From Wuchereria bancrofti (Eukaryota; Nematoda; Chromadorea; Rhabditida; Onchocercidae), in assembly GCA_005281725.1 (NCBI GenBank), contig SSBO01000012.1, forward strand, positions 446,012 to 510,011: a stretch of DNA of 64,000 bases. Reading direction: 5' to 3'. Position numbers and translations under genes: made by a program. The first letter of the stretch is position 1, and each line of letters starts with the position of its first letter. Below are positions 37,317 through 50,869 of this stretch, piece after piece. A model generated the notes under the pieces. It made no database searches and was not told where the DNA came from. It was given only the letters and a program-made list of their open reading frames with translations.

Positions 37317-37929
37317 TTGTAATTAGGGGTAATCGTTGTTGTCATTGTTTGTTATTGTTATCGTTGTTATTGTTGTTGTTATTTTGTTATTATTGTTTTT
37401 ATTATTGTCATTGTTGTAATTTCCGTGGATGTTTTGCTATATATCACACTACTTAACGGCTTTTTTCTTTCCTTTGTTTTAATTTATGAAACTGATTTCG
37501 GCAATGAAAATTTTTATGTAACAAAAAATTAAAAGAAAAAAAAAACACAGATATACTAATCATAGAGCATAGTAAATATTTTCTTTTTTGACCTTTGACT
37601 CTTTGTCTTAAAAATTTTTAAATATATAATTTTTTAATTAAATTAATTTTAAATTATAACAAATATATTTTATACGAATTGAAAATTTTCATTTGTCATT
37701 TTTTTTTATTTTTATTTATATCTTTTTAATAAATTAAGCTGCAAAGAAAAGAAAAAGAAAACGAAATAATCAAATGAAATTTTGAAAAATATGTGTCAAA
37801 AAAAGAAAAAAAGGAAAAAATTTGAAATGAAATAACGGCGTACAATGTGAGGAACAAATAGAAAGTGAAACAAATGGAAAAAAATCTTTTTTTTTGATTC
37901 AAACAAGAATATTTACAATAAACATTCGA

Positions 37930-37972
37930 TACCTACCTGTCTACCTACCTACCTACTTACTTATTTACCTGC
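37930..37972. repeat. ACCT tetranucleotide repeat
   Basis: TACCTACCTGTCTACCTACC-type units, degenerating into ACTTACTT. Confidence 0.9.
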
Positions 37973-38610
37973 CAGAATTATTACTACTACTACTACTATC
38001 ACAAACTGCAACTACCATTCAACGATATTTTCATTCATTTCAATTCGTCTGTTAAAATAATAAATTAAAAAAACTTAAAGTATTCTACCTGAAATTTATA
38101 TTACTTTATGCTTATATTTTACAAAAATATAATACATTGTTTATCTATCAATTACTTGATTAATTAATTCATTAATTATGTTCGCACATCACACATTGGT
38201 AGATAATTGATACGACTAATTCCGACTCAACTAAAATTGTGAAACATTTTAATGATAGTGTTATCTTGATAATAGCATTATATTGATAATTTAATGAATA
38301 AATATTATTTTATGAATCCATATGAAATTTATTATAATAAGCTATAATATTGTGATAAGATAGTAATCATAAATATCATTAAATCATGATTAAAAATTCG
38401 ATTTCTTTATTTCATTTTTTTTTTCACTTTTTTTCTCTCTTTTTTTTTCTTTTTGTAAAAATTTCAATATATGTTAGAAAATGAGAAATGAAAACGAGAA
38501 AAAATTTAATTTTACTATTAGCAAGATAGCTTTTTGCACTTTTAGCGCATTTTTATCAAGTGCCACTGCGCTAAAGGTATCAACGATATGTATTATAATA
38601 GTAAATAGAT

Positions 38611-38760
38611 TAATTCTTATTATTTCAAAACCAATTCTTAATTCCTATTATTTCAAATATTACTACAGTTCAATTCTTAATTCCTGTCATTTCAAATTAC
38701 TACTACAATTCGATTCTTAATTCCCATTATTTCAAATAGTACTACAATTCAATTCTCAAC
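38611..38760. repeat. 39-40 bp minisatellite, about 3.5 copies
   Basis: Units of CAATTCTTAATTCC(T/C)(A/G)T followed by ATTTCAAAT and TACTACAATT, diverged by a few bases. Confidence 0.85.
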
Positions 38761-40327
38761 CATTCTGATATCTTAATTATTCATTATTATTCATGAACAA
38801 AAATTTTGTTTCTTGAGAGACGTTAAGAAATTATTTTGTTGCAAAAGAGAAAATAAATAAACACATTAATTTTTGATATATCGGAAAAAAAAATATTAAA
38901 CTGATAAAAATGATAATAGTGATAGTAGTAGTAATAGTAGTAGTGCGCAAATGAACAAAAATTTTGTTTCTTGAGATGATATAACCTTCAATTTAAATCT
39001 TCCTGAAAATCGATTAAAATAGCGCAGTGGACATAATGATGAAGCCGAGTTGTTGCAGATGATGAGGAAGGGCGGGTTTGTCGCCCAGATACACACAGGG
39101 AGAGAGACATATACACAGGGAGAGAGAGACATATACACAGACATGTCAGTGGTGTAAGGTTGAGTTGTCGCTTTTTCGTTTTTCAATTTCCTTTTTTTTT
39201 TTTTTTTTTTTGACAAATGAATTTTTAAAAGAGAAACAGAATGAGAAGCCATTAGCGCTAACAATGCTAATCATTTGAGACTTCAAACTTATTATTTTTA
39301 TACTTTCTAGCGCATTAAGCTATGTGATATTGCAAGCAACGAAATGTTTTATTCGATCAGATAAAATCTAAATGAAAGTTTCTTTTTTCATTTTCATTTT
39401 AAATTAGTTTTTTTTTTTTTAATTTTACCATCATTTCAAATTAATTTATACCTAAGTGATATACCTGCATTATCGATTAGTTTTTTTAGCAACGATTACA
39501 AATAATCTATTGGAATTGTTTTATTAAAAAAAATAAAGAAAAATTGAAAATAATAATAGCAAGATTGCATAGTTTGTAGAATTATTTTAACAAAAATAAA
39601 AGTTTAAAAATTGAAAATTAAAACTGGTTTAAAACAAATTGAAATTAATGAGAGATCAAAATAGGCTTTGTGGAATTATAATTATCTGTTTTGTTGTTTA
39701 GATAAATAATTAATCATAGAAAAGATTATTATAATTAAAACTTCAACAAAAAATGTAGTAGAAAATGTCGATTATTGATTTTTTTTAATAAATAAAAAAA
39801 TACAAAAATTTTTGGATAAATCTTTTTTTTTTTCTATTTCTTATTTTGAAAAAGCTTTCAATAACTTTTTTCTGGCAGTAAAAATAAAATATTTTAAATG
39901 AAGTATTAAAAGCAATGACCGAAATAATACATAAATTTTAGAAAAAATGAAGTTAAATTAATAATTTTTGAGCTAATCCTTTTTTTAAAGAAAAATTTGA
40001 GAAAGAAGAGGCGAGAGAAAGAGGAAGAGAAAGAGAGGGAGAGAGAGAGAAGGAGAAAAAAAGAATAAAAAAGTTGATATTATATGAAAGAGAATTATTT
40101 GGTGGAAAAATATTTTGACTGAAAGATGAACTATCATTAATAAAGAAAAAGTTTATCCAAATAAAATGTATTTCATTGAAAAATGAATGTTACACTTTTT
40201 ATGATAAATAATGTTAACAAATTGAATGAAATTTTCTTCAAGTAAATTGTTTGCTTTATGTCAAAGTGTTAACATTATTTGCAGTTACAATTAGCGCAAT
40301 TTGATAAACACTTTACTATTTTTTCCG

Positions 40328-40425
40328 ATTTGTTTGCTTGCTTGCTTGCTTATTATTTTAGCTGTTTGGCATTGTTTGTTTATTTGCTTGTGTGTTTGTT
40401 TGTTTGTTTATTTGTTGTTTGTTCC
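40328..40425. repeat. TTGC and GTTT microsatellites
   Basis: GCTTGCTTGCTTGCTT followed by GTTTGTTTGTTT units. Confidence 0.9.
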
Positions 40426-43400
40426 TTATTTAGTATTACTTTTGGTATTAATTACATTCGAAATGCAATTTAATCGTCATTTGAAAGTAAATATGAAAGA
40501 TATATATTCTCTTATGATGGATATTTCATTCGAACCCGATTCAAACTTTAACTTATAAGAATCATTATTTATTACCCTATTTATGTTATTTATTTTTGAA
40601 GTAAATACAACAAGAATCATTTCACTGCGATAAATATTTCATTCAAATCTATTTTAAGCATTAACCTTAATTTATAAAAAAGAAATAGCTTCAACAGCAC
40701 GAAAAAATAGAAGAAGCATTGATAATGAAGTGAAAATTTTAGAAAGCAATTTAATTCTCTCATTAATTAATTAGATAATTTACCCGTTGACTTTTTGAAA
40801 AATCTTAACTGTTCAATAATAAATAATATGAAGCAATTAAATAACGATTGAATAAAGTTGAAATACATAAAGCAAAAGATTAAAATGAATGTGTTGTTTA
40901 AAGATTTGTTTAAATTTGAGCTGTTAGAAAGAAAACAAAAAAGTAAGTTTCAAATTTTTAAAGGAACAAAAAAAAAAGAAAACGAAAAAATGAAATTCTG
41001 TTTTAATTCTCTCTAACATTTCCAATGCTTAAAGTTAGTTAAACAGTAAAAAGTAGCGAACAAGGCGGAACTGTCAATTACAGTTAATAACGATTTGAAC
41101 ACAAAAATTTTGTCATCCTTTTTTTTTTTGTCACTTAGTTCCAGCAATTTTTTTCATTTAGTTTTATTTTTCATTTCTTTGCAAAAAATTAATTTATTAC
41201 AACCTAAATTCTCTTTTCTGTTTGCCATCTAAAAAATTTTGTAATTGTGATTTGCAAAGAAACATTGATTTTATCACCAAACTTAAATAAAATTATTTTT
41301 TAGCTCCTAAAACATATACAAGATTTTTAAAGCTATATATATACCACTTATCCTTCTTATCACATCCCTAATAATTTGAAATATTTATCTTAATAATTAG
41401 AAGAAAAAAAATTCTAATATTATTCCAAACAATTTTGCAAATTTTTAAAATATAATTTTTTTTTTGATTGGCAAAAAAACTAAAAGTTTCAAATTTTATA
41501 TAATATGCACAAATTATATTTAAAAGCAAAGAAAAAGAAAACAAAGCGAAACAAAATTCTCTTATCATTTCTAATCAGCGAATGACAGAAATGAAAGATT
41601 TAACACTTTATCACTGCTACAAACCTATTTTGTACGATCTGATAAATTTAGATAAATTTGGATGAAAGAATTAAAAAATTTCAGATCAAATTTTTAGATT
41701 ACATATAAATCCACAGGTAGATGACTACTCCTTAGTTTAATTTAAACTTTTCATTTTAAGTGAGAGAAAATTTTTCAATTCAATCAATTTAGCTCTTAAA
41801 GGCTTTTTTTTTCTTTAACTAATGATTTTTTATTAAAACTTTTATTAATATTACAGCAATTTATTAATTTTAGCTGAAATAATTATGAAACAGACAGTGG
41901 TGAAATTTGCATATTAAAATGAACCAAAATGAAAATACTTAAGTAAATATATGTATATGAATTCTAAATAAGCCATTTTTAAGTACTATAAATTTAACAA
42001 ATTTTTCAATCATAGTCCATTAAGAAAAAAAGATAAATGAATCAATTCGTTCGATTGATGAAATTATCGAAAATTTTGTCAAATTTTACGATGAATCATC
42101 GTAAATAACAACAATTCTTAATGCTTTCATTTCATTTTTTTTTATTTGTTAGAAAAATATTTCGAATTTTTGTAAAATTTTGTAATTTTTTTGAAAAAAA
42201 ATCATCTAATTTTGCTATAATATTTCCGGTTCATATTAAGAGTTTCCAAATATAAATATTGAAATTTTTATTTTCTTTATAGCTTTTGTAACTTATCTCC
42301 TTTCTTTCTAAATGAAATCTTTTTGTAATTGGTAAACTTATATCTTGAATTCAATTACTAATACAATTACTAGTATTAATTATTAATCTGCAAAGACTGC
42401 TTTTTGAATTTAGGAAAAAGGAATTCAAATGATAGTTTTTTATAAGTCCAACATTCTTCACCTGTTAATTTAGCATTAAGTCAAGATTTTACAATTATGA
42501 AATATTACAGACTAAAAAACAGAAACATAAATGTATGATATCAAAATTACAAAATCATAATTAAATGAATGAAATAATATGAATACTTATTATGAAACTT
42601 TATTGATGATTCATTCAAATGATTTAAAATTGAAAAAGCAAAAATGATAAAGGAAAGTAAAATGAAAATTCATCAATTTTAAAAGTAATGAAAAAGTAAA
42701 TAATGGTTGATCAATAACACAGTCTATCAATTGCACTTAATATTTCCCTTCTGCAATTACAAAATTTGTGGACAAATATCATATAGCAAAAATTTTTAAC
42801 TTTTCCACCTTTATCCAAATTTAGTTGACATATAAGCCAAACATTTCCTTATTTGGCGCATATGACAGATACATTTGCAATGCATCTAAAAATTTATTCA
42901 CGGAAAAATCAAATGAAATGATAATTTAAAAAAAAAATGATAGTTTAAAAAATTCTACCATATAATATATTATATTGCAAATATATCAATTTTTTTTTTC
43001 TCTTTTTTAAATTAACATAACATCATTGCTTGATATTTAAAACTTTTAATAATGCTACTGAATAGCTGTGATACATTTGAATGCAAAGGATAACTTTTAA
43101 ACTTGAAATAAAAAATTCAAATGATTGAAATTTAAAAATTTAATAAATATTCTTGGATGTAGTTGAAATACTACTAATATCATCCATTTATTCGTTCATT
43201 ATTATATGTCTTGAATATTTCTTAACATATAATGCCATTTGATTTTCTCATAATTAATAATAAATTTCAACAATTTCCTATTCAGAATAAGAAATTGTAA
43301 TTTAAATTTTTCAAAGAAATTGATAAAAAGTGAAGTACTTGAAAATTATTTTAATAACAATGTATTCTTACAATGATTGCAATAGTGATTTATTGAAATT

Positions 43401-44222
43401 TTCACATAACCTCATTCTTACTCAAAAAGTCATTTACAAAAATATTCTTTAAAAAAATGACTGTTTTTTTTCATAAGTACTCATTTAAACTAATTCTTTC
43501 GTTTTTTTTTTTGTAGAGACAAAAATTGAATTCTTTGTATGGAAAAGAAGTTTGATCATTCAATTATGCACATTGTTGTTTGGTTTGATTGATGACAGTC
43601 TCTCTTTTTCTTCCTCTCTTCCTCTTTCTCTTTATTTTTCATTCTAATTTAATAATTTACTCAAAATTTACTCATTTGTTAACTTTGATTAGTCAAGCAA
43701 TTACTTAACTATTAATGTTTTTCAACTTTACCAATAAAAATAATGCAATTTCTTTCGTGAAATTTTAAACAATTTTAAAAGTAATGAGATAAGTTAAGAG
43801 ACAAGAAAAAGTTAACAAGTCATTGGCACACCTTTACTTATTGCTTTTTATCATTTCAACTTTTCAATTACTCATTCACACTTTTTTTTTCGTATTATTT
43901 ATTCAGTTTTCTTTGAAAGTTCATTTAGTGATACAAAATATTTCAAAAAAAAAAAATAGAAATGAAAAAGAAAAAATATAATAATAAAATGAATTTAATT
44001 GTTAATTATATGTTTAATTATCAATTATAACTATTACTCATCACTTTTAATTATATCATTTTGCATGTAGCAAAACTATTCGATATTTGTAATGAAAATG
44101 ATTAAAATCGAAATTTAATAAAAATAATTATTAATGATTGTTAAATTTTTTTATTACTATTTCTTTTCCTTTTCCGACAAGAAAAAAAAGAAAAAAAAGG
44201 AAAATGGAATTATTGGAAATAT

Positions 44223-47200
44223 TCATATATTTAAATGTGGAGCACTAAGCATAATGGAACATGTTGATAAAATGATAAACATTGAAAAACAGATAAGACA
44301 TGCTCGATCAACAACCATCGCACTAAATTTCCAATCATTTTGCAAACGTTCCGATTCTTCTTCTTCTATCATTTGATCACTAATCTGAAAAAATGAACAT
44401 GCAAAATTAATAAGGTACTATTCAAATGTAAAAAATAATAACTGATAAAGTACATTTAAACATGAATGTGAAAAACTGATAAAGTACTATTTAAATATAG
44501 GAATTGAAAATTTAATTTTTCTGCCAATTAATTAGCATATATGAAGTGATTATGCTAATTATTTGAGATGATAATCACTTGATAACAATCGGATTATCAA
44601 ACTGTAATAGTTCGCAGTCGTGTCTAACTAATTTATCCAATTAATTTATTTGATTTTCATTTGAGTCTAACTAATTAATTAATTTGATTCCAATTAGTTT
44701 TTAATTCACAAAAAAATCTGCTTGTCCTAATTCCTTAAATATGAAAAAAAAACCTGTTTTAATTTGACATAAAGTTGATGAAGTAATAAAATCTGAACGT
44801 CAGATGCATTTCTTCTTTCAGATAAAATCACTTCATTAATTAAAGGAATATAATCATCTTCTTTTGTTCTACTACTCGTTTCCGATTCCGTAATTGCTTC
44901 ACCACAACTATATTTAAAACCGGGTCGTGACATCATTAATAGCCATGGAAGCCATTCCAGTAATATCCGTCGAACCTAAAAATATACACTTTTTTTTTTC
45001 TTTTAAACTGTTAAATAATTAGAAATATTCATTGCTTCACAAATATTACATACAAATGACATAAAGCTGAAATATGAAAAAAAAAAATAATAATAAAGAA
45101 TACAAGAGGCGTCATAACGTGACTTTTAGACGTCCGAAAATGTAAATTAAGTACGACAACGGTAAAAACAACAGATGCTGAAACGACCAACATACAGCAT
45201 GAAAAAAATACACCTGAAATAATAGTAATAATAATGATGAAATACATCAATGATAGCAGAGATCATAGTGATACTTTATGATGATAAGAAATGAATAAAT
45301 ACTCTCAATCAACCTTTTAGAAATTTTTTATTTCCATGAGATATTTAAAAAAAAAAAAAAAAAAAAATGAAATTTCTGAGAAAAAAAATAATTAAACAAA
45401 CCAATTAATGGCATAGCTTCGCTAGTTGAAGGTGTCATTTCTGCAACCATACTCAAAAAGAATACGATTGATAGTAAAATTGTAATTTCTATAAATAAAT
45501 ACTTTTTAGAAATAAACATTTTAATGTAATTTATAAAATTATCGAATTTCTGAAATTATTGAAAATTAATTTTAAATATTATCAAATCTTTTTTTTTTGA
45601 AAATTTAATCTAAAATTTTGCATACTATTAATTTAATATGTATTTACAATAAATATACTTTTAATATTTACAATAAATAACAATGATTTGATAAAATTTG
45701 GAACAAAAGTATTAAATGCAATCAAACCTAATGTAATCTTTTCTCCAGCATCTGGTGGTAATGTAAAACCGAGCATAGTCATCAATGAAATTAACAAACT
45801 TGGTATTAGCAAATTGAAACCTTTAAAAAAAGAGTGAAATTTTTGCTTGTAATTTTGAAAACTTTACTTAAATTGTTTTTTTTTTTCATTATTGCATTAT
45901 TTCGACTGAAAAACTTGAAAATGGTATAATGAAGGCAAAATTCAAAAGTTTATATTTATGTTTTATAAATTAAAAATTAGAAAATAGCAAAATATTTTGA
46001 TAAAATTAGATTTTTTTAAATGAAATGATGATGTAAGGGGCAAAAAAAGAAATGGAAAATACGAGAAATAATGAATCAAAAATTTATATTTATATTTTAT
46101 AAATTAAAAATTAGAAATTGAATTATTAAGCAAGCATTGAGCCAAGAATACGCGTACGTTTTTAATCGTACATATTTATTAATTAATTTATTAAAGTAAA
46201 AGAAGTGATAAAAATTTATTAATTACTAAAATGAACCATAATATAGCGTTCTACGACGTATATGCATATAGAATGTAATTGTTGGATAAGGTTCTGGACA
46301 ACATACAAAACGTTTAATATTACGTACGGCAGGTGTAGCAATCAAATCCCATTCACCGCTTAATACGTAATCACTGATATCCATTTGATGTGCTTTAATT
46401 AATGAAAATAAATTAATAAACAAAAGGAACAGTGATGAAAAGTAAATAAATTAGCTATGATAAACAATCTTCATTTACTATTGAAAAAGCTGTAAAAAGA
46501 AGGTAGAAGTAAATAATTGTAAAAGATTTTTATCAATTTTTTTATTAAATGATATTTTCTTAAGAGAATTTAGCAATATTTTATTAGAAAATCAATGAAA
46601 TCTTGTTAAAATGGAATGAAAAATGATAACTAAATCAATGCTATCAGCAGGTTAATTAATTAATTAATTAGTTCAAATATTTACTTGAATTGCTATCATC
46701 AGCATCAATTTGTAAATCAAGTGCAAATCCATTGTGTGTCCATGAACCAAACTGTAAATTGACTTTTATTAGTTATGACAAAAAGTTTTTCTGTACAAAA
46801 CAGGTCTCTTATATATGATCTTTGATCAATCTACTGATTGATTGATTCGATTCATAATGTATAACTTTAAGTGCTATATTTAATTAGGTAAACAAGAATA
46901 GTATTATATATTATTCCATTATCCTTAAGATCAACTCAGTTATATCTTTTGGCTACTTTCAATTTGATTATTCTAGGCCTTTTTTTTAAGCCACAACTAT
47001 TTTACTAGAGAATATTTTGTCTTAATTAAACAAATAAAGATGTAATATAAGTTGTAACAATTTATTATTGGTTAGCTTCTTTTTAATTAACTACGTAGAA
47101 GTTTGTTTATAAAATGTTAGAATACAACACTTACTTTTAGTCCACAAATTTGATCATCAAATGGGAACCAGGTGATATCCAATTTACAACTGAATTTTAA

Positions 47201-48104
47201 AATACCTGGTGGTATCCAGTTCACTTCACCATTACTATACACTAACAAATTACTTTTGAATGTTGAATCGAAATTATCGTCAGCACTGTAAAAGGGGAAA
47301 AAAATAAGATAAAAAAATATTGGAAAGTTTTTTTGAATATAACAAAATTTTTCAAGTTTATTGAAATTGACTTTTTCAGAATCTCAAGTATAATTTGCTT
47401 TTCCAAGCATTATACTCTTTAAATATTACATTTAAATATTTAAAACATGGTTTTAAATTTAAGTATTTGGAATTTGACAATTAATTTTTTTTTTTTGCGA
47501 AGGAAATTTAAGTAAGAAAAAAATTTGTGTAAAAATTGAAGCAAAAAATTTAGTAAGACCTGTTGTACAACAATATATCAGGTCTCCATATTCGTGAATT
47601 ATCACCTGGAAAATGCAAATCCTTAATGCCACCATATTCTCGGGGATCCCATTTTAGCTTGTAATCCTCCCAAATCTGTAAATTCTTATTGTAATTATTA
47701 GCATAAAAATTAGAAATAGCTGTTTATTTTTTTTATTTTTCTCTAATCTTATACGAAGCGCAAAAGTCTACAAAATTTTTTTTTTAGCTATTTAATTAGA
47801 AAGAATTAAATTAAAATATGCAAAACATTACATATCGAATCCATGCATTAATTTGTACCACTTGATTTTTCTCATCCACGTCAACAATTTGTTGCAAGAA
47901 AAGGCGCATTTTGATAACTAATGGCATACTTGAATTGCTCACTGGTCGTTCTAATACATTGTAATTTGTTAGTAAATCCATATACAATTGCCTTTCATTG
48001 TTACTAGCACATACAAAATTTGTCATCAGAGTTAGCAACAAATAAACAATTGAGAATATATATAGTATTTGGCGCAAAAAGTTAGCCAATCTTGAAATAA
48101 TCAT
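44223..48104 (-). CDS. Nicotinic acetylcholine receptor alpha-type subunit, DEG-3-like, complete (10 exons)
   Basis: Pentameric ligand-gated cation channel subunit of the plasma membrane. Exons 5' to 3': 48104-47832, 47675-47560, 47285-47135, 46751-46685, 46392-46237, 45820-45728, 45488-45402, 45213-45104, 44975-44754, 44384-44223; 478 residues, all phases agree. A signal peptide (about residues 8-33) precedes the ligand domain with [17 protein letters not shown] (loop A), the Cys-loop [22 protein letters not shown] (loop B) and FVCCPEPYP (loop C). The vicinal Cys pair makes it alpha-type. M1 is [18 protein letters not shown]2 starts GEKITLEITILLS; M3 is on the 45213-45104 exon; M4 is [19 protein letters not shown], six residues before the stop. 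The M3-M4 loop is short (about 90 residues). E at M2 4' and the short loop recall the nematode DEG-3 group, but I cannot name the orthologue. The exon 5 donor (TATG|GTTCAT) is weak. Confidence 0.96.
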
Positions 48105-50160
48105 AACCGAAAATCGGCGGAAAATGTAGAATTACTAATGGATATAGTAATAATGGATAGAATATTGAGTGGTGGTAGTGCTAATATAAAACGAAAATAC
48201 TAATAAAGTTTAAAAGTAAATTGTTGTAATGAATGAATGACTCTTAGCGATTTAAGCACGATATGCTGAACAGTTTGTCGATTTAAATGCAAACAAAGTG
48301 AAGAAGATTTGAGTATTTGTTGGAAAAAGTGAATTTGATAAATTTTAAACAGTTAGAATATGATTTGAGTATTTGTTAGAAGAACCGAATTTGATAAATT
48401 TTAAACAATTAGAATCTAATTTCAATACATTTGGTTTCAATGATTTCAATGAAAGTGAACGATTAGGAAAAGAAAAAAGAAAGCTTAACTTTTAGATCTG
48501 TCTATATCACTAAGTAAATCAATGATTTTTTTTTTCTACATTATTTCAAACTATTCGAACTATTCTAAATTACATTTTTAAAGTATTCAATCGATGAAAC
48601 GCTGAAATTGTTTTCCTATTGACAGAATTTTTTTTTTTGTCTTTTTTACAATTTTGCAGATAGGTAAATGATTAATAGAATAAACTTATCTATAAATTCA
48701 TTATATAATGTATTAGTAGCTCAATTCATTGCAAGTAAGTTTCGTATCAATTTTATGAAGTGACGGTTTTTTGAATTTATGCTTTTTTTGATGCAAAAAA
48801 AAATTGCAATTTGTTAAATGAATGAATTATTGCGCCATATGAAAATGCAATTAATAAATGAAAATGTATGATTAATTTTCACTGCTTATACCTGAAATAG
48901 CAGAAAAAAATATATTATAAAATCTTAATATCAGATTACGGAAGCGTCAATTCATGTTTTAAATGGATTCAAATGAAATATATTTCAAATTTGTAACTTT
49001 TCATTCAATTAATTGTTTGAAAAAAAAATCAAAAAAATATATCAAAATAGTAAATTGGGAAAGCGATGCTAAAAATTCAAAAAATTTATTTTTTTTGGTT
49101 GAAAATTTTTTCCGTTAAATGTCTAATTTAATCGCATATTGATTAAACTTTCTCTTTCAAATAAGCTTTCATTAGTTAATTATATAAAATTTTACCTATT
49201 CTGCTAATTTTTTAATTAAATAATGAGACATATTTTGATCAAGAAATGAACTTTTAATCATTTTAAATAAAATGATATTATTCTGTTTCTCATAAATTTT
49301 GCTTCATGAAATAAAGCAATGCTACAAGAAAATGATCAAAATTATTATTAATCATGATTTAATATAAGTTCAAAAAGTAAACAAAATGAGTAAATTTTTC
49401 TTCTACATTGAATTATGCGTAAATTTACCTGTATTTTGTTGTATTTTAAATTATTTGCTTGATTATTACGATCACAACAGCGACCACATATTGAGTAAAA
49501 TAAAAACGTACAAAGTAGCAAAGTTTGTTTTTTATTTACACGAAAAAATTCAAAATGATAGTGTACAGAGTTACTCATTTTTTAGATTGAAGTGTACAGT
49601 TTATTTTATTTTTTCAAGGCACACAATTATTTCAAGTTTAAACAAATATTACAATTTTTTGGAGAAATGAAAATTCTAATAAAAATAACTAATATGTTAG
49701 TTTGCTTACTTCATTTTAACGTATCAGCTTAACAACAATCATTAGACTACACAAATTCTTCACACAAATATTTCATTTTTAAAAATTAATAATAAATTTT
49801 TTAAAATACTCTTCCTCTGTAGTTCGAAATTTTTTATACAATGTAAGATTATTACTTTTTTCTCTTCGTTTCATTGCGGATAATCACCGGGAAAAAACTT
49901 CAAAATTCTTGATATAACAAACAGTAAAAAAGAAAGAAAACAGTAGCAAATGCGAATAATTGATTACCTTTAAAAAAAACCTTTAAACTTTGATCAGTAA
50001 CTGTAATTCAAACACATAAACAATAAAATGAAAAGTTTGGTCTCTAAAAAAAGGAAAGGATAAATTCAAATAGCATTTTTTTATAAAATTGACATTTTTC
50101 ACAACTTATCTTTTAACCCTAAACGGTGAGAAATATTGTGCAGAAGAAATAATAACAAAC
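48105..50160. other. Intergenic sequence upstream of the receptor gene
   Basis: Must contain the receptor promoter and 5' UTR. AT-rich with T-tracts; 48315-48425 holds a short repeat (GATTTGAGTATTTGTT twice, about 57 bp apart). 49348-49670 has open frames on both strands of low complexity that I do not call genes. Confidence 0.55.
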
Positions 50161-50490
50161 CTTAGAGCAGCTGTAAACAATATTTGGTGCAGCATCAAAA
50201 GCAGTTAATCTTTCTGCTATTAGAAACTCATCGTCCAAGGATTTTTTCCTTTTCCATTCCTTCTGTCAGTGATAAGTGTTCGTATATCAGTTGCATAAAT
50301 CAGCAATACTGATAGATATTATCATACACTGCCAGCTACTAACAATTCCTAATAACCTTTTTAATTATTCAAGAAGTAATTTGTCGTATTTACCTTTTCT
50401 GTTTCTTGTCGACCCAAAATGGAATCCTTTGCTTTTACTTCTAATTGGTTGATGATCTCTTTTGAAGCATTCTGTCTTGCTAAATCTAAA
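50161..50490 (-). CDS. Two coding-like exons of an unrecognised gene
   Basis: Minus strand exons 50490-50394 and 50262-50161 have consensus acceptors and donors (GAAAAG|GTAAAT, CTAAG|GTTTGT) and agree in phase. They read LDLARQNASKEIINQLEVKA... then KEWKRKKSLDDEFLIAERLT..., a charged, helix-prone, likely coiled-coil protein with no family I recognise. The upstream partner is unclear: the first exon needs two bases from a preceding exon. A possible 3' continuation after 50161 is the acceptor near 49995, which would add LLIKV and a stop. A second frame of the first exon is also open, so the reading is not secure. Confidence 0.45.
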
Positions 50491-50608
50491 CTTCAAATAA
50501 CATTCAATATGGAGTATGAAAAAAAATTACCAATTAAATTCTTCAATTATAAGGGAAGGAACATAAAGGTAGGAAAAAACTGAAAAGAATGATGCAGCTA
50601 ATTACTAC

Positions 50609-50695
50609 CTGTTTGATGTAGTCTAACATTTATAGCTGTGCCGTAGCAATTCCTAGAATCATCCGTAGCATTATTAATTAACCTTGTAGGACCTT
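50609..50695 (-). CDS. Candidate exon, frame uncertain
   Basis: Minus strand open frame GPTRLINNATDDSRNCYGTA... between an AAAG acceptor and an ACAG|GTAG donor. Its phase fits neither neighbour (50394-50490 or 52172-52219) directly, so it may be an alternative exon or chance. Confidence 0.2.
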
Positions 50696-50869
50696 CTTTG
50701 GTAATGAAATGGTTGAAGGATGAATAAAAATTTAAATTAACAAAAAAGTAAAACAAATTATGCAGTAAGTAAAAGAAATCACAAACAATAAAATAAGGCA
50801 GATTAGCAGAATGGATGAAATGAATAGAAGTAACTCCAAGCTTCATGCAATGATTATCTAATTAATGAG

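Larger units (their letters stand above)
37317..44222. other. AT-rich gene-poor stretch between the trak-1 upstream region and the receptor gene
   Basis: Simple repeats (GTT/ATT near 37320-37400, ACCT units at 37930-37972, a 39-40 bp repeat at 38611-38760, GGGAGAGAGACATATACACA at 39090-39150, GA at 40015-40062, TTTGCTTGCTTG/GTTTGTTT at 40328-40425) and homopolymer runs. 38985-39085 is less AT-rich, with a minus-strand open frame (NPPFLIICNNSASSLCPLRY) but no matching splice partner. I call no gene here. Confidence 0.6.

Noticed and set aside
38896..39278. Overlapping ORFs on both strands near 39 kb
   Set aside because: Partly microsatellite-derived; the open minus-strand part has no compatible splice partner that I could find.
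49348..49670. Overlapping ORFs on both strands upstream of the receptor gene
   Set aside because: Low-complexity, no splice sites or family features.
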